Of a stretch of DNA of 64,000 bases, positions 26,032 through 37,355 are shown one piece after another (the stretch's first letter is position 1; every line of letters begins with the position of its first letter). Source of the DNA: Nocardia shimofusensis NBRC 100134 (GTDB lineage: Bacteria; Actinomycetota; Actinomycetes; Mycobacteriales; Mycobacteriaceae); the NCBI RefSeq assembly GCF_001613125.1, contig NZ_BDBT01000003.1:248001-312000 (forward strand), read 5' to 3'. Under the pieces are notes generated by a model. That model was not told the origin of the DNA and searched no databases. It saw only the letters and a program-made list of their open reading frames with translations. Both the position numbers and the translations under genes were made by a program.

Positions 26032-26465
26032 TACTCGGCAGCCTCGGCCTCGGTCGCCTCGGCGGCGGCCTCGTCCTTCTTGGCCTTCTTCTTCGGGGTG
26101 ACGGCCTCGGCGACCGGCTCGTTGTCGGCGGCGGCCAGCGCGGCGTTGAACAGGTCCAGCTTGGACGGCTTGGCCGCCTTGACCTTCAAGGTGCCCTCGG
26201 TGCCCGGCAGGCCCTTGAACTTCTGCCAGTCACCGGTGATCTCCAGCAGGCGCTGCACCGGCTCGGTCGGCTGGGCGCCGACGCTGAGCCAGTACTGGAC
26301 GCGCTCGGAGTCGATCTCGATCAGCGAAGGCTCTTCCTTCGGGTGGTACTTGCCGATCGACTCGATGGCCCGGCCGTCACGACGGGTGCGGGCGTCGGCC
26401 ACGACGACGCGGTACTGGGGGTTGCGGATCTTGCCCAGACGGGTGAGCTTGATGCGAACAGCCAT
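26031..26465 (-). CDS. rpsP: 30S ribosomal protein S16
   Basis: Ribosomal protein S16, 144 residues. The N-terminal 90 residues are canonical ([65 protein letters not shown]). A Lys/Ala/Glu-rich tail follows ([21 protein letters not shown]), common in high-GC actinobacteria. The ATG at 26465 was chosen on family alignment. It heads the rpsP-khpA-rimM-trmD group, so its promoter should lie between 26466 and 26669. Confidence 0.97.
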   Translation of the reverse strand: MAVRIKLTRLGKIRNPQYRVVVADARTRRDGRAIESIGKYHPKEEPSLIEIDSERVQYWLSVGAQPTEPVQRLLEITGDWQKFKGLPGTEGTLKVKAAKPSKLDLFNAALAAADNEPVAEAVTPKKKAKKDEAAAEATEAEAAE

Positions 26466-26669
26466 GCTGATCTGCCTCTTTCGGGTAAGCGGCCATCGTC
26501 TACGAGAGATGACGGCCAGAGTGGTCACCACGCAATTCAGCGACCCGCACGGTCTGCGAGCCCGGTTTCGCGCATGAAGTGTGTGACCGCCGCGCGGTAC
26601 GTGACCGGAGACGGGCTGACACTGTCCTGAGTAGGACGGTGGTTCATTCTGCCAGACGGCTCGCCCGGC

Positions 26670-26810
26670 TCAGAAATCGGTCCGCGTCGCGGGGCCGGTC
26701 CGCTCGGGCCGATAGCGCGCCGGCACCACGCCCGAGCGGAACGGCTTCACCTCGATCAGCCGCGGTGCGGGTACCCGCGTGCCGTCGGGAAACAACACGT
26801 ACTCGGTCAT
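26670..26810 (-). CDS. Small hypothetical protein (46 residues)
   Basis: A short frame reading MTEYVLFPDGTRVPAPRLIE at its start and ending GPATRTDF. It is compositionally more protein-like than surrounding shadow frames, with mixed hydrophobic and charged residues and a strand-like opening. It lies 31 bp after the amidohydrolase gene in the same direction, so it could be a small downstream cistron. The ribosome site is poor and I know no family, so the call is tentative. Confidence 0.35.
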   Translation of the reverse strand: MTEYVLFPDGTRVPAPRLIEVKPFRSGVVPARYRPERTGPATRTDF

Positions 26811-26841
26811 CTGATTCAGGTCGTCGGTGATCCCGGTCGTG

Positions 26842-27936
26842 TCACCGGTGGCCGGTGACCGGTGACGCCGAGGCGACCACCCGGCCGCGCAGCACCACCC
26901 ACGCCGGTTCGGCGAGTACGGCGGGATGGGTGCGGGGGTCCTCGCGGTAGACCACGAAGTCGGCGGGGGCGCCGTGCGCGATGGCGGGCCTGCCCAGCCA
27001 GTCGCGGGCGGACCAGGAGGCGGCGCCGAGCGCGTCGTGCGCGGACAGCCCGGCGGCACCGAGCGCGGCGATCTCGTCGGCGATACGCCCGTGCCGGATC
27101 GAGCCGCCCGCGTCGGTGCCCGCGTAGATGGGCACGCCCGCGTCGTGGGCCTTGCCGACGGTGTCGCGGACACGGCGGTGCAGGTCGCGCATGTGGGCGG
27201 CGTAGACGGGGAACTTGCCCGCACTGTCGGCGATGTCGGGGAAGGTGTCGATATTGATCAGCGTCGGCACGAGCGCGGTGCCGTGCTCGACCATCATCGC
27301 GATGGTGTCGTCGGTCAGGCCGGTGCCGTGTTCGAGGCAGTCGATGCCGGCCGAAATCAGCCCGGGCAGCGCGTCCTCGCCGAAGACGTGCGCGGTGACG
27401 CGGGCGCCGTTGGCGTGCGCGGCCTCGATCGCCTCGGCGAGCACGGCATCGCTCCACAACGGCCGCAGGTCGCCCACGGAGCGGTCGATCCAGTCGCCGA
27501 CGATCTTGACCCAGCCGTCGCCGCGGCGGGCCTGCTCGGCGACGATCTGCGGTAGATCGCGCTCGTCGTCGAGTTCGATGCCGAGTTCGCGGATGTAGCG
27601 CCTCGGACGGGCGATGTGGCGGCCCGCCCGGATGATGCGCGGCAGTTCCTCGTGGTCGTCGATGAAGTGCGTGTCGATCGGCGAACCGGCGTCGCGCAGC
27701 AACAGCGCACCCGCGTCGCGCTCGACCTCCGCCTGCGCGATCGCGCCGTCGTGATCCTCGTGACCGCCGCCGTAGCGGATACCGACATGGCAGTGCGCGT
27801 CGACCAGACCGGGCACGATCCAGCCGCTGTCGCACAGGGTGTCGGCGCCGGGCACCCGCTCGAAGGAGACGATCCCCTCGTGCACCCACAGATCGCGGAT
27901 GTCGTCGTCGGGCAGCACGATTCCACGAAGATGCAC
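26842..27936 (-). CDS. Amidohydrolase superfamily protein
   Basis: A 364-residue metal-dependent hydrolase with the amidohydrolase TIM-barrel ligand set in order: DAHCHVG (His-x-His, about residues 47-51), WVKIVGDW (candidate carbamylated Lys), TAHVFGEDAL, CLEHGTGL and AGTDAGGSIRHG (Asp). The C-terminal DFVVYREDPRTHPAVLAEPAWVVLRGRVV is the usual closing beta-sandwich. It resembles imidazolonepropionase or prolidase-like members, but the substrate is unknown. A homologue lies at the same place next to ffh in mycobacteria (Rv2915c position). Confidence 0.88.
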   Translation of the reverse strand: MHLRGIVLPDDDIRDLWVHEGIVSFERVPGADTLCDSGWIVPGLVDAHCHVGIRYGGGHEDHDGAIAQAEVERDAGALLLRDAGSPIDTHFIDDHEELPRIIRAGRHIARPRRYIRELGIELDDERDLPQIVAEQARRGDGWVKIVGDWIDRSVGDLRPLWSDAVLAEAIEAAHANGARVTAHVFGEDALPGLISAGIDCLEHGTGLTDDTIAMMVEHGTALVPTLINIDTFPDIADSAGKFPVYAAHMRDLHRRVRDTVGKAHDAGVPIYAGTDAGGSIRHGRIADEIAALGAAGLSAHDALGAASWSARDWLGRPAIAHGAPADFVVYREDPRTHPAVLAEPAWVVLRGRVVASASPVTGHR

Positions 27937-28024
27937 GCGAACCTCCTCGGCGCGGTCGGGTGGCTTTCAACCTACCGTCCGGACGCGTGCCCGCGCCCGG
28001 CGATCAGCGCCGGGTTCCGGGGAA

Positions 28025-29593
28025 CTACTGCTTGGGGAACTTCAGCTTCGACAGATCGAAGCCCTCGAGGCCCGGCGGCAGCTGGTCGAGACCAGGAGGC
28101 ATGTCGGAGAGGTCGGGCATCCCGGCCGCGGGCATGCCGGGCAAACCGGCGGGCATACCCGGGAAGCCGCCGCGCATCTTCGGCGGTGTCGGACCGCGGC
28201 CGCCCTTCTTGCCCTTCTTGCCCTTCTTGGCGTTGCCGCGCCGCGAACCGGGCATGCCCATCTGGCGACCCATCATCGCCATCATCTTCTTGGCTTCGAA
28301 GAAGCGATCGACGAGCTGGTTGACCTCGGAGACCTGGACGCCGGAGCCGTTGGCGATGCGCAGCCTGCGGGAGGCGTTGATGATCTTGGGATTGGCCCGC
28401 TCGGCGGGGGTCATGCCGCGGATGATGGCCTGCACCCGGTCGAGCTGCTTGTCGTCGACCGCGGCGAGCGCGTCTTTCATCTGGCCCGCGCCGGGCAGCA
28501 TGCCGAGCAGGTTGCCGATCGGGCCCATCTTGCGGATGGCCAGCATCTGCTCGAGAAAGTCCTCGAGGGTGAGCTCGCCGCTGCCGATCTTGCGGGCGGC
28601 TTCCTCGGCCTGCTGCGCGTCGTAGACCTGTTCGGCCTGTTCGATGAGGGTGAGCACGTCGCCCATACCGAGAATGCGGCTGGCCATCCGGTCGGGATGG
28701 AAGACGTCGAAGTCCTCGAGCTTCTCACCGGTGGAGGCGAACATGATCGGCGCGCCGGTGACATTGCGCACCGACAGCGCCGCACCGCCGCGGGCGTCGC
28801 CGTCGAGCTTGGTGAGTACCACGCCGGTGAAGCCGACGCCGTCGCGGAAGGCTTCGGCGGTGGCGACCGCGTCCTGGCCGATCATCGCGTCGAGCACGAA
28901 CAGCGTCTCGTCGGGCTGGACGGCGTCGCGGATGCCCGCGGCCTGACGCATCAGCACCTCGTCGATGCCGAGGCGGCCCGCGGTGTCGACGATGACCACG
29001 TCGTACTGCTTGGCCCTGGCCTCGGCGACACCGCCGCGCGCGACCTCCACCGGATCGGCCGCGGAGATGCCCAGCGGGTTCTCGCCACCGCCGATCGAGG
29101 TGCCCGCGTGCGGGGCGTACACGGGCACGCCCGCGCGTTCGCCGACCACCTGGAGCTGGGTGACCGCGCCGGGTCGCTGCAGGTCACAGGCCACCAGCAG
29201 CGGCTGATGCCCTTGGCCCTTGAGCCATTTCGCGAGCTTGCCCGCCAACGTGGTCTTACCCGCGCCCTGCAGACCGGCCAGCATGACCACGGTGGGCGGG
29301 TTCTTGGCCAGATTCAATCGCCGGGTCTCGCCGCCGAGGATCTGGATCAGTTCCTCGTTGACGATCTTGACGACCTGCTGGGCGGGGTTCAGCGCGCCGG
29401 ATACCTCGGCGCCCTTGGCACGCTCTTTGACCTTGGCGATGAAACCGCGCACCACGGGCAGCGCGACGTCCGCCTCGAGCAGAGCAAGCCGGATCTCCCG
29501 ACAGGTGGCGTCGATGTCGGCCGGTGACAGACGCCCCTTACCGCGAAGATCCTTCAGGGCACCGGTAAGCCGGTCGGACAGGGATTCGAACAC
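28025..29593 (-). CDS. ffh: Signal recognition particle protein Ffh (SRP54)
   Basis: Ffh is the GTPase of the signal recognition particle and targets membrane proteins co-translationally with FtsY. The 522-residue protein has the N-domain (MFESLSDRLTGALKDLRGKG), G-motifs (GLQGAGKTTLAGKLAKWL, DTAGRLGIDE, TKLDGDARGG) and a Met/Gly-rich M domain (MMAMMGRQMGMPGSRR...), ending in a long Gly/Pro/Met tail. The GTG at 29593 has AGGAG 9 nt upstream. ftsY, its receptor, lies 5 kb upstream in the same direction. Confidence 0.97.
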   Translation of the reverse strand: MFESLSDRLTGALKDLRGKGRLSPADIDATCREIRLALLEADVALPVVRGFIAKVKERAKGAEVSGALNPAQQVVKIVNEELIQILGGETRRLNLAKNPPTVVMLAGLQGAGKTTLAGKLAKWLKGQGHQPLLVACDLQRPGAVTQLQVVGERAGVPVYAPHAGTSIGGGENPLGISAADPVEVARGGVAEARAKQYDVVIVDTAGRLGIDEVLMRQAAGIRDAVQPDETLFVLDAMIGQDAVATAEAFRDGVGFTGVVLTKLDGDARGGAALSVRNVTGAPIMFASTGEKLEDFDVFHPDRMASRILGMGDVLTLIEQAEQVYDAQQAEEAARKIGSGELTLEDFLEQMLAIRKMGPIGNLLGMLPGAGQMKDALAAVDDKQLDRVQAIIRGMTPAERANPKIINASRRLRIANGSGVQVSEVNQLVDRFFEAKKMMAMMGRQMGMPGSRRGNAKKGKKGKKGGRGPTPPKMRGGFPGMPAGLPGMPAAGMPDLSDMPPGLDQLPPGLEGFDLSKLKFPKQ

Positions 29594-29712
29594 CGATCGC
29601 GCTCCTGATCTCGAGTGACGTCAATTGACTACCCAGGGTAATGGGCTCACTCGGGCTTTCGCGCACTCGGTCGTCGATATCGTCGTCGATATCGCCCTAG
29701 GTATCGCCGCCG

Positions 29713-30027
29713 CTACTCGACCTGCGCGTGGCTCGCCTCCCCCGCGCAGAGCAGATCGTGGTTCTCCAGCCGCACCAGGTGCACCGACTGCCTGCCGGTG
29801 AGCCCGACGCGCAGGGCGAGCGGATCCAGCGTGGACCATTGCGCGGGCGTGTCCATCTTCTGGGTGGCGACCGCTGCCGCGATGGTCATCGCCGCGACGG
29901 CCTGCGGTCCGGTCAGAGTGCGACCGGGCAGCCAGGAGACGACCCAGAGATCACCGCCGACACACCGTGCCATGTGTGAGGTGTCGTCACTGGTGATCAT
30001 CGACGCCTCGACAACCTGAATTGCCAT
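29713..30027 (-). CDS. Conserved-looking hypothetical protein (104 residues)
   Basis: A 104-residue protein of unknown function. It starts MAIQVVEASMITSDDTSHMA, has a WVVSWLPGRTLTGPQAVAAMTIA middle that reads as a strand plus an amphipathic helix, and a LDPLALRVGLTGRQSVHLVRLE end. There is no signal peptide or membrane segment. GGGAG lies 7 nt before the ATG at 30027. It stands alone between ffh and glnD. The spacer to ffh contains a short direct repeat (GTCGATATC, twice, at about 29673-29693). Confidence 0.6.
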   Translation of the reverse strand: MAIQVVEASMITSDDTSHMARCVGGDLWVVSWLPGRTLTGPQAVAAMTIAAAVATQKMDTPAQWSTLDPLALRVGLTGRQSVHLVRLENHDLLCAGEASHAQVE

Positions 30028-30149
30028 CGACCAGCTCCCATCGTCAGTGCGCGGGACGGACCGTTCTAGATCGTAGGTGCCACGCCGTTACCGAGGGACG
30101 CGTCTCAGCAAATTATCTGCAACATTCCGGTCGCGGTTCGCGGCACCGG

Positions 30150-32594
30150 TCAGACGGAGCTTGCGCTGTTCCCTTCCGGCGGCTTGGGAGCCGGCCGGGG
30201 AACCACCTGCAGGACCGCCTTCTCCACGGCCTCGCGGCGCTGTTGATCATCGCCCTGGCCGAGATCCAGGCAGAACGAGTCGACCACGGCCGAACCCATC
30301 GTGACGACCTTGGCCCAGCGCACGTTCACACCACACCCGGCCAGCGCGGCCGCGAGCCTGCTCAGCAGGCCGATGCGGTCCTCGGCGCGCAGCTCGAGGA
30401 TGACCTGTCCCTCGGTGGCGGTCGGCGACCACAGCAACCGCGGCTCGGCCTGGGCGTACGGGCCGCGATCGGCCACGGTGGTCTCGCGCTCGCGTTTGGC
30501 GAGCACTCCGGGCAGATCCAGATCACCGGCGATGGCGCGGATGAGTTCCTGGCGCAGCAGGCCCGCGTCCGGCGGATCGCCGAACTTGGGGGTGACCACG
30601 AAGGTGTCGATCGCCGAATCACCGTGCACGCCCACCGAAGCCGAGAGCACCCGCAGCGAATGCAACGCCAGGACGCCCGCCGCGTCCGAGAGCAGACCGG
30701 GAGCGTCGGGCGCGATGACGGTGACCACGTGCGTGAATTTGCCCTCGCCCTGGGTCAATTCGACATGCACGCCGCCCGCGGCGGCCTTGACCAGCAATTC
30801 CGGCGCGACCTCCGCCGGGGACGGCAGTTCGTCACCGGCCATCATGGCGCGGCAGCGACGCACCAGATCCCCGATCAGCGAGGCCTTCCACTCCCCCCAG
30901 ACGCCGGGCCCGGTGGCCAGCGAATCGGCCTCGGCCAGAGTGTGCAGCAGTTCCAGCAGTTGGGGGTCGCCGTCGAGCGCCTCGCTGACCGCCCGCACGG
31001 TCTCCGGGTCGGAGAGATCACGACGGGTCGCGGTGTCGGGCAACAGCAGGTGGTGACGCACCATGGCGCTGAGCGTGCGCACGTCCGAGGGCCACAGGCC
31101 GAGACGGTTGCCGATCTGCGTGGCCAGGTCGGCGCCGACGATGCTGTGATCGCCCTGCCTGCCCTTGCCGATGTCGTGCAGCAGCGCGCCGAGGGCGAGC
31201 AGATCCGGCCGGGCGACGCGGGTGCTGAGCGCACTCGCGTAGGCGACCGTCTCCATCAGGTGCCGATCGACAGTCCAGGTGTGCACGGCGTCGCGCGGCG
31301 GAAGATCGCGCACCGCACCCCATTCCGGCAGCAGCCTGCCCCACAGCCCGGTTCTGTCCAGCGCCTCGATCGCACTGATCACGCCCCGGCCGGCCCCGAG
31401 CAGCACGAGCAGGTCGTTGAGCGCGTCCTTCGGCCACGGCTCGCGCAGTTCCGGGGCCTGCTCGCCCAGCTGGGCCAGCGTGGTCGCCGACATCGGCAGC
31501 CCGGTCTGCGCCGAAGCCGCCGCCACCCGCAGTGTCAGCCCGGGATCGCGCTGTGGACGCGCGTCACGGGCCAGCACCACCTCGCCCGCGTGCTCGACCA
31601 CCCCCTCATCGAGTGGTCGACGCACCGGCATCCTCCGCAACTTCGCCAAGCCGCGGCGGGGCAAGGCGTTGGCGGCGGTCCGCAACCCGACCTCGACGGA
31701 GTAGCTCACCGTCCTGGCCGAATCACTCAGTGTGCGAGCGAGATCGAACCGATCGCCGATGCGCAGCGCCGCGCCGATCTCGTCGGCGTCCTGAGCCCGC
31801 AACTGGTCGCGACCGCGTCCGGCAACGCGGTGCAGTTCGGTGCGGACATCGAGCAGCCTGCGGTGCGCCTGCTTCAACCCGCCGCCGGGCACATCAGGAC
31901 CGAGCCCCGGCATGGCGTCGGTCAGCTGTGCGATGGCGAGCGCGTCGAGCAACTGGATGTCACGCAGGCCGCCGCGACCGTTCTTCAGATCGGGTTCGGC
32001 ACGATGGGCGATCGCTCCGCTGCGCTGCCATCTCGCCTCCGCCTGGCCGACGAGTTCGTCGAAGCGGCGGCGGATTCCGTTGCGCCACTGCCTGCGAACT
32101 CCGCTGATGAGCAGGTTGCTCAGCTCCTCGTCGCCGACGATGTGCCGGGCCTCTAGCATGCCGAGGGCGGCGATCATGTCGTTGTCGGCGACCTGGAGCG
32201 CCTGGGCGACGGTGCGGACACTGTGATCGAGCTTGATGTGGGCGTCCCACAACGGATACCAGAGCTGATCGGCCACCTCGGCGACCCGCGCGGAGGCCCC
32301 GTCGTCGTGCAGCAGCACCAGATCCAGATCCGAGTAGGGCAGCATCTCCCGACGGCCCAGCCCGCCGACCGCGACCACGGACAATCCGCTGTCGGTGGTG
32401 ATGCCCAGCTCGGCGCCCTTGTTGGTGAGCCAGAGTTCGTAGAGATCGACCAGCGCCAGACGCACCGATTCGGCGTCCAGGCGGGGATTGCGCGGCATTC
32501 CGCCTTCGAGCAACTGCTTGCGCGCCTGCACCAGACCGGCCGCGCCACCGTTGGGCGCCTTCGCCCCGCCGGCTTCCCTACTTCCACTACCCAT
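30150..32594 (-). CDS. glnD: PII nucleotidylyltransferase GlnD
   Basis: GlnD senses glutamine and modifies or demodifies the PII protein; in actinobacteria the modification is adenylylation. The 814-residue protein has the nucleotidyltransferase motif [19 protein letters not shown] (about 75-95), a linker, the HD domain ([20 protein letters not shown]) and two C-terminal ACT domains ([19 protein letters not shown] and [20 protein letters not shown]). It follows glnB by 86 bp with a hairpin in between. The neighbouring amt-glnB pair makes its role in nitrogen signalling clear. Confidence 0.96.
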   Translation of the reverse strand: MGSGSREAGGAKAPNGGAAGLVQARKQLLEGGMPRNPRLDAESVRLALVDLYELWLTNKGAELGITTDSGLSVVAVGGLGRREMLPYSDLDLVLLHDDGASARVAEVADQLWYPLWDAHIKLDHSVRTVAQALQVADNDMIAALGMLEARHIVGDEELSNLLISGVRRQWRNGIRRRFDELVGQAEARWQRSGAIAHRAEPDLKNGRGGLRDIQLLDALAIAQLTDAMPGLGPDVPGGGLKQAHRRLLDVRTELHRVAGRGRDQLRAQDADEIGAALRIGDRFDLARTLSDSARTVSYSVEVGLRTAANALPRRGLAKLRRMPVRRPLDEGVVEHAGEVVLARDARPQRDPGLTLRVAAASAQTGLPMSATTLAQLGEQAPELREPWPKDALNDLLVLLGAGRGVISAIEALDRTGLWGRLLPEWGAVRDLPPRDAVHTWTVDRHLMETVAYASALSTRVARPDLLALGALLHDIGKGRQGDHSIVGADLATQIGNRLGLWPSDVRTLSAMVRHHLLLPDTATRRDLSDPETVRAVSEALDGDPQLLELLHTLAEADSLATGPGVWGEWKASLIGDLVRRCRAMMAGDELPSPAEVAPELLVKAAAGGVHVELTQGEGKFTHVVTVIAPDAPGLLSDAAGVLALHSLRVLSASVGVHGDSAIDTFVVTPKFGDPPDAGLLRQELIRAIAGDLDLPGVLAKRERETTVADRGPYAQAEPRLLWSPTATEGQVILELRAEDRIGLLSRLAAALAGCGVNVRWAKVVTMGSAVVDSFCLDLGQGDDQQRREAVEKAVLQVVPRPAPKPPEGNSASSV

Positions 32595-32617
32595 GACCCA
32601 CCACCCGTTTCATGAGT

Positions 32618-32660
32618 GCGGCCCCGCCCCGACCGGGCTATCCGATCGGAGCGGGGCCGC
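32618..32660 (-). terminator. Hairpin between glnB and glnD
   Basis: A perfect 10-bp GC stem (32618-32627 with 32651-32660) encloses a 23-nt region with a smaller inner repeat. It lies 21 bp after the glnB stop. It may separate the GlnR-driven amt-glnB from constitutive glnD expression, or act as a partial terminator. Confidence 0.6.
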
Positions 32661-32680
32661 CGCTCGACTCGTTGTTCCGG

Positions 32681-34346
<1,666 letters not shown>

Positions 34347-34418
34347 CTTAATGTCCTCCTCATCTGGAGCCCAGCCGCCCTTGGCAAATGGACCTGCAGA
34401 GAAGAGTGTTCTTCCGGT

Positions 34419-34456
34419 GTTTCAACTGGACCGCCACGGTGTTTCACCTGAGTGAA
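34419..34456 (-). promoter_or_regulatory. GlnR-binding site upstream of amt-glnB
   Basis: On the minus strand, four 5-mers occur at exact 6-nt spacing: TTCAC (34456-34452), GAAAC (34445-34441), GCGGT (34434-34430), GAAAC (34423-34419). This fits the actinobacterial GlnR consensus (gTnAC-n6-GAAAC, twice), with both b-boxes perfect and the second a-box degenerate. It lies 73 bp before the amt start. Further GAAAC words in 11-bp register occur at 34477-34473 and 34488-34484. Confidence 0.8.
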
Positions 34457-34596
34457 CGGATGCACAGGTTGTGTTTCCGCCAGGTTTCGCAAGGTGCACC
34501 GCATGTTTCGTCGCAGGTGTGAGCGCGTTTCCGGTCAATGGGATGAATCGCCCCGTGATCGTCGGCAGCCAGCCCCCTGGACGAGGTCGGACGAGG

Positions 34597-34630
34597 TCGG
34601 CGGCCGGGTGATTGCTCGCCCGGCCGCCGA
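34597..34630 (-). terminator. Hairpin terminator after ftsY
   Basis: A perfect 12-bp stem (34597-34608 with 34619-34630) with a 10-nt loop lies 20 bp past the ftsY stop, in the 303-bp spacer before amt. A 10-bp direct repeat (ACGAGGTCGG, twice) overlaps its left arm. Confidence 0.75.
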
Positions 34631-34649
34631 TAGGGGTTTCTCGGAAGGT

Positions 34650-36182
34650 TCAGCCCAGCAAGGCGTCCACGAACGCACCGGGCTCGAACGGCGCGAGATC
34701 GTCGGCGCCCTCGCCGAGGCCGACCAGCTTCACCGGCACGCCGAGTTCGTGCTGCACCTGGAACACGATGCCGCCCTTGGCCGTGCCGTCCAGCTTGGTC
34801 AGCACCACACCGGTGATGTCGACCACCTCGGCGAACACCCTGGCCTGCATGAGGCCGTTCTGCCCCACGGTGGCGTCGAGCACCAGCAACACCTCGTCGA
34901 CCGCGGCCTTCTTCTCCACCACGCGCTTGACCTTGCCGAGTTCGTCCATCAGACCGGTCTTGGTGTGCAGGCGCCCGGCCGTGTCGACGAGTACCGCGTC
35001 CACCCCACGCTCGATGCCCGCGGCGACCGCGTCGAACGCGACCGCGGCCGGGTCGGCGCCCTCCTTGCCGCGCACGGTGTCCGCGCCGACCCGCTCGCCC
35101 CAGGTCTGCAACTGATCGGCCGCGGCGGCGCGGAAGGTGTCGGCCGCGCCGAGCAGCACCCGCCTGCCGTCGGCGACCAGGACACGCGCCAGCTTTCCGG
35201 TGGTGGTCGTCTTTCCGGTGCCGTTCACACCGACGACCAGCAGGATCGCCGGATGATCGGGGTGCGGCAGGGCGTGGATGGACCGGTCCAGCTCCGGGCG
35301 CAGAGCCTCGACGAGCACATCGCGCAGCACCTGACGAGCTTGTTCGGGGGTCCGCACGCTGCGGGCGCTGATCTCCTCGCGCAGCCGCTCCACGATCGCG
35401 GCGGTGCTCGCGGTGCCGAGGTCGGCCAGGACCAGGGTGTCCTCGACCTCTTCCCAGGAGTCCTCGTCCAGATCGCCGCCGCCGAGCAGACCGAGCAGGC
35501 TCTTGCCGACCGCGTTCTGCGAACGCGACAGCCTGCCGCGCAGGCGGATCAGACGACCGGAGGTCGGCTCGATCTCCTCGAGCGCCGGCCGGGCTTCGGC
35601 GCCTTCGGCGGTGGCGGGGATCTCGGGGGCCGAGACCTCCGGCTCGATGACCGGCGCGGTGTTGTCGACGACGGGAGCGGGTTCCTGCACGGCAGGCGCG
35701 GAGTCGACGACCGGGATGTCGGTCCCGGTCACGGGAACGTCGGTCCCGGTGACGGGAGCCTCGGCAACCGGGGGCGTGTCCTCCGTGCCGGTCGCCTCGG
35801 GGGCCTCGGGTTCCGCCACCGCGGCGCCGGAACCCGACGGCGCTTCGGCGACGTCGGCGTCGGGCAAGGCCACATTGGTGATGCCGCGCTTCGGTGCGTC
35901 CCGGGGAATCGCGGCGTCGTCACCGATGTGCGGCTGGCCTTCGGTGTCGGTGCGTTCCACGGGCTCCGGGCGCGTGGCCGTCGCCGTCGAGCCCTGACTG
36001 AAGGTGAATCCGCCCGCGGCGGTATAGCCGCCGGAGCGGTCGGTCAACTCCTTGTCGGGGGTGGGCGCCGTGATCGAGACGCGGCGGCGCTTGTAGAGGA
36101 CGAATCCGGCGACGAACGCCACCAGCAGCAGGGCGGCGACCGCGGCTATCACAATCCAGGCTTGGGCACTCACGAGGTCCAT
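34650..36182 (-). CDS. ftsY: Signal recognition particle receptor FtsY
   Basis: FtsY is the membrane receptor for SRP. The 510-residue protein has an N-terminal membrane segment (AWIVIAAVAALLLVAFVAGFV, then KRRR). A long acidic Pro/Glu/Val-rich A region follows (about 40-205), with internal repeats such as VTGTDVPVTGTDIPV. The NG GTPase domain then shows VVGVNGTGKTTTTGKLARVL, DTAGRLHTKTGLMDEL, LTKLDGTAKGG and GLGEGADDLAPFEP. A single-gene unit is suggested by the hairpin after it. The A region is long for the family. The ribosome site is close and weak (AAGG next to the ATG). Confidence 0.96.
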   Translation of the reverse strand: MDLVSAQAWIVIAAVAALLLVAFVAGFVLYKRRRVSITAPTPDKELTDRSGGYTAAGGFTFSQGSTATATRPEPVERTDTEGQPHIGDDAAIPRDAPKRGITNVALPDADVAEAPSGSGAAVAEPEAPEATGTEDTPPVAEAPVTGTDVPVTGTDIPVVDSAPAVQEPAPVVDNTAPVIEPEVSAPEIPATAEGAEARPALEEIEPTSGRLIRLRGRLSRSQNAVGKSLLGLLGGGDLDEDSWEEVEDTLVLADLGTASTAAIVERLREEISARSVRTPEQARQVLRDVLVEALRPELDRSIHALPHPDHPAILLVVGVNGTGKTTTTGKLARVLVADGRRVLLGAADTFRAAAADQLQTWGERVGADTVRGKEGADPAAVAFDAVAAGIERGVDAVLVDTAGRLHTKTGLMDELGKVKRVVEKKAAVDEVLLVLDATVGQNGLMQARVFAEVVDITGVVLTKLDGTAKGGIVFQVQHELGVPVKLVGLGEGADDLAPFEPGAFVDALLG

Positions 36183-36306
36183 CCTTGCAGAACGCCTCGT
36201 CTTCGCTGTTCATCGCGCCTGTTCGTGGCCGCGGGGCACCGGGACACAGCCGCCGAGATTTCTTGTCCTGCGGAAGTTATCGCGAAGGAAACATAGGATC
36301 GGCGAC

Positions 36307-36696
36307 GTGACCGATCGAAACGTGCTTGGGGGGCCGCTGGAAGAGTGCGGCGCCGATCCTCTCACCGGGTTCTACCGGGACGGCTGCTGCAGCACCGGGC
36401 CGGAGGATCTGGGCAGTCATACCGTCTGCACCGTCGTGACCGCCGAATTCCTCGAGCATCAAGCCTCCATCGGCAACGACCTGAGCACCCCGCGGCCGGA
36501 GAACAACTTCCCCGGCCTGCAACCCGGCGACCGCTGGTGCGTGGTCGCGGTGCGCTGGCTGCACGCCCACGAGGACGGGGTGGCCGCCCCGGTGGTCCTG
36601 GCCGCCACCCACGAGAACGCCCTCGAGGTCATCTCGATGGAGATCCTGCGCAAATACGCCGTCGACGTCCCAGACGACGTCAGTGATCTGCTCTGA
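36307..36696 (+). CDS. DUF2237 family protein
   Basis: A 129-residue protein of the DUF2237 family. The match is strong: NVLGGPLEECGADPLTGFYRDGCC, GPEDLGSHTVCTVVTAEFLEHQ, GNDLSTPRPENNFPGLQPGDRWCVVAVRWL and VVLAATHENALEVISMEILRKYAVDV. Conserved Cys residues (CC and VC) suggest metal or redox chemistry, but no activity is established to my knowledge. It begins with a GTG at 36307, is divergent from ftsY and is followed directly by a broken NmrA-like gene. Confidence 0.9.
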   Translation: MTDRNVLGGPLEECGADPLTGFYRDGCCSTGPEDLGSHTVCTVVTAEFLEHQASIGNDLSTPRPENNFPGLQPGDRWCVVAVRWLHAHEDGVAAPVVLAATHENALEVISMEILRKYAVDVPDDVSDLL

Positions 36697-37217
36697 ACTG
36701 CCGTCGGTGACCTGCCGATAGCCGCATCCGGGCTCACCTATACGCTGCTGCGTCCGGTCCGCTTCATGGAGAACCACTTGCCGCGCGACTCCCCGGTGGA
36801 CGGCATCCACCACGGCGTGCACCGTCACCTGTTCCCACCGATCAGCCCATGAAGATGATCGCGCTCGCGGACATCGCCGATATCGCCGCGCCGGCCTTCG
36901 CGGACCCCGCGCGCTTCCACACCAGGGTGCTGCCCTTGGCCGGCGACGCCGTCCCACCGACCGAGGCGGCGGCCGCGATCAGCCGGGCGATCGGCCACCT
37001 GGTCGAATACCAGGAGATCGGCCGGGAGGAGGCCGCCACTTTCGGCCCGACACTGGCCGAGTCCTGGCGACGTATCCGGGATCACCACGGCTGGGTGGCG
37101 GATGTCGAGGAGACCCGCGCCGTCCATCCCGGTCTGCGTTCCTTCGACGTCTGGCCGGCCGAATCCGGAGCACACCGGATCAAGGCCGTCGTAGAGGCCG
37201 ATCTCACGGGGCACTGA
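36697..37217 (+). pseudogene. Truncated, frameshifted NmrA-like NAD(P)-binding protein
   Basis: Directly after the DUF2237 stop, the same frame reads AASGLTYTLLRPVRFMENHL and continues to a stop at about 36847. The family similarity then continues in another frame from ATG 36849: MKMIALADIADIAAPAFADP, LPLAGDAVPPTEAAAAISRAIG, then HPGLRSFDVW. These are consecutive parts of the C-terminal half of NmrA-type proteins. The N-terminal Rossmann half (GxxGxxG) is absent, so this is a remnant with one frameshift near 36848. The 122-residue downstream frame could still be expressed but would lack the cofactor site. Confidence 0.75.
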
Positions 37218-37355
37218 GTCCGGCAGGATCCCGACGCCCGTCGGATGGCCTCCGGGGTCGTTGGACCTCGGGGGACAGCACGGTCGTTGCCGCGCTCCGG
37301 CGGCCGGGGCCCGGTCTCCGGCGGCGCGCCGCGCCGCACGAGATGGTGACGCGCC

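Noticed and set aside
29671..29700. GTCGATATC direct repeat as an attachment site or CRISPR unit
   Set aside because: Two short copies only, no spacers, integrase or tRNA nearby.
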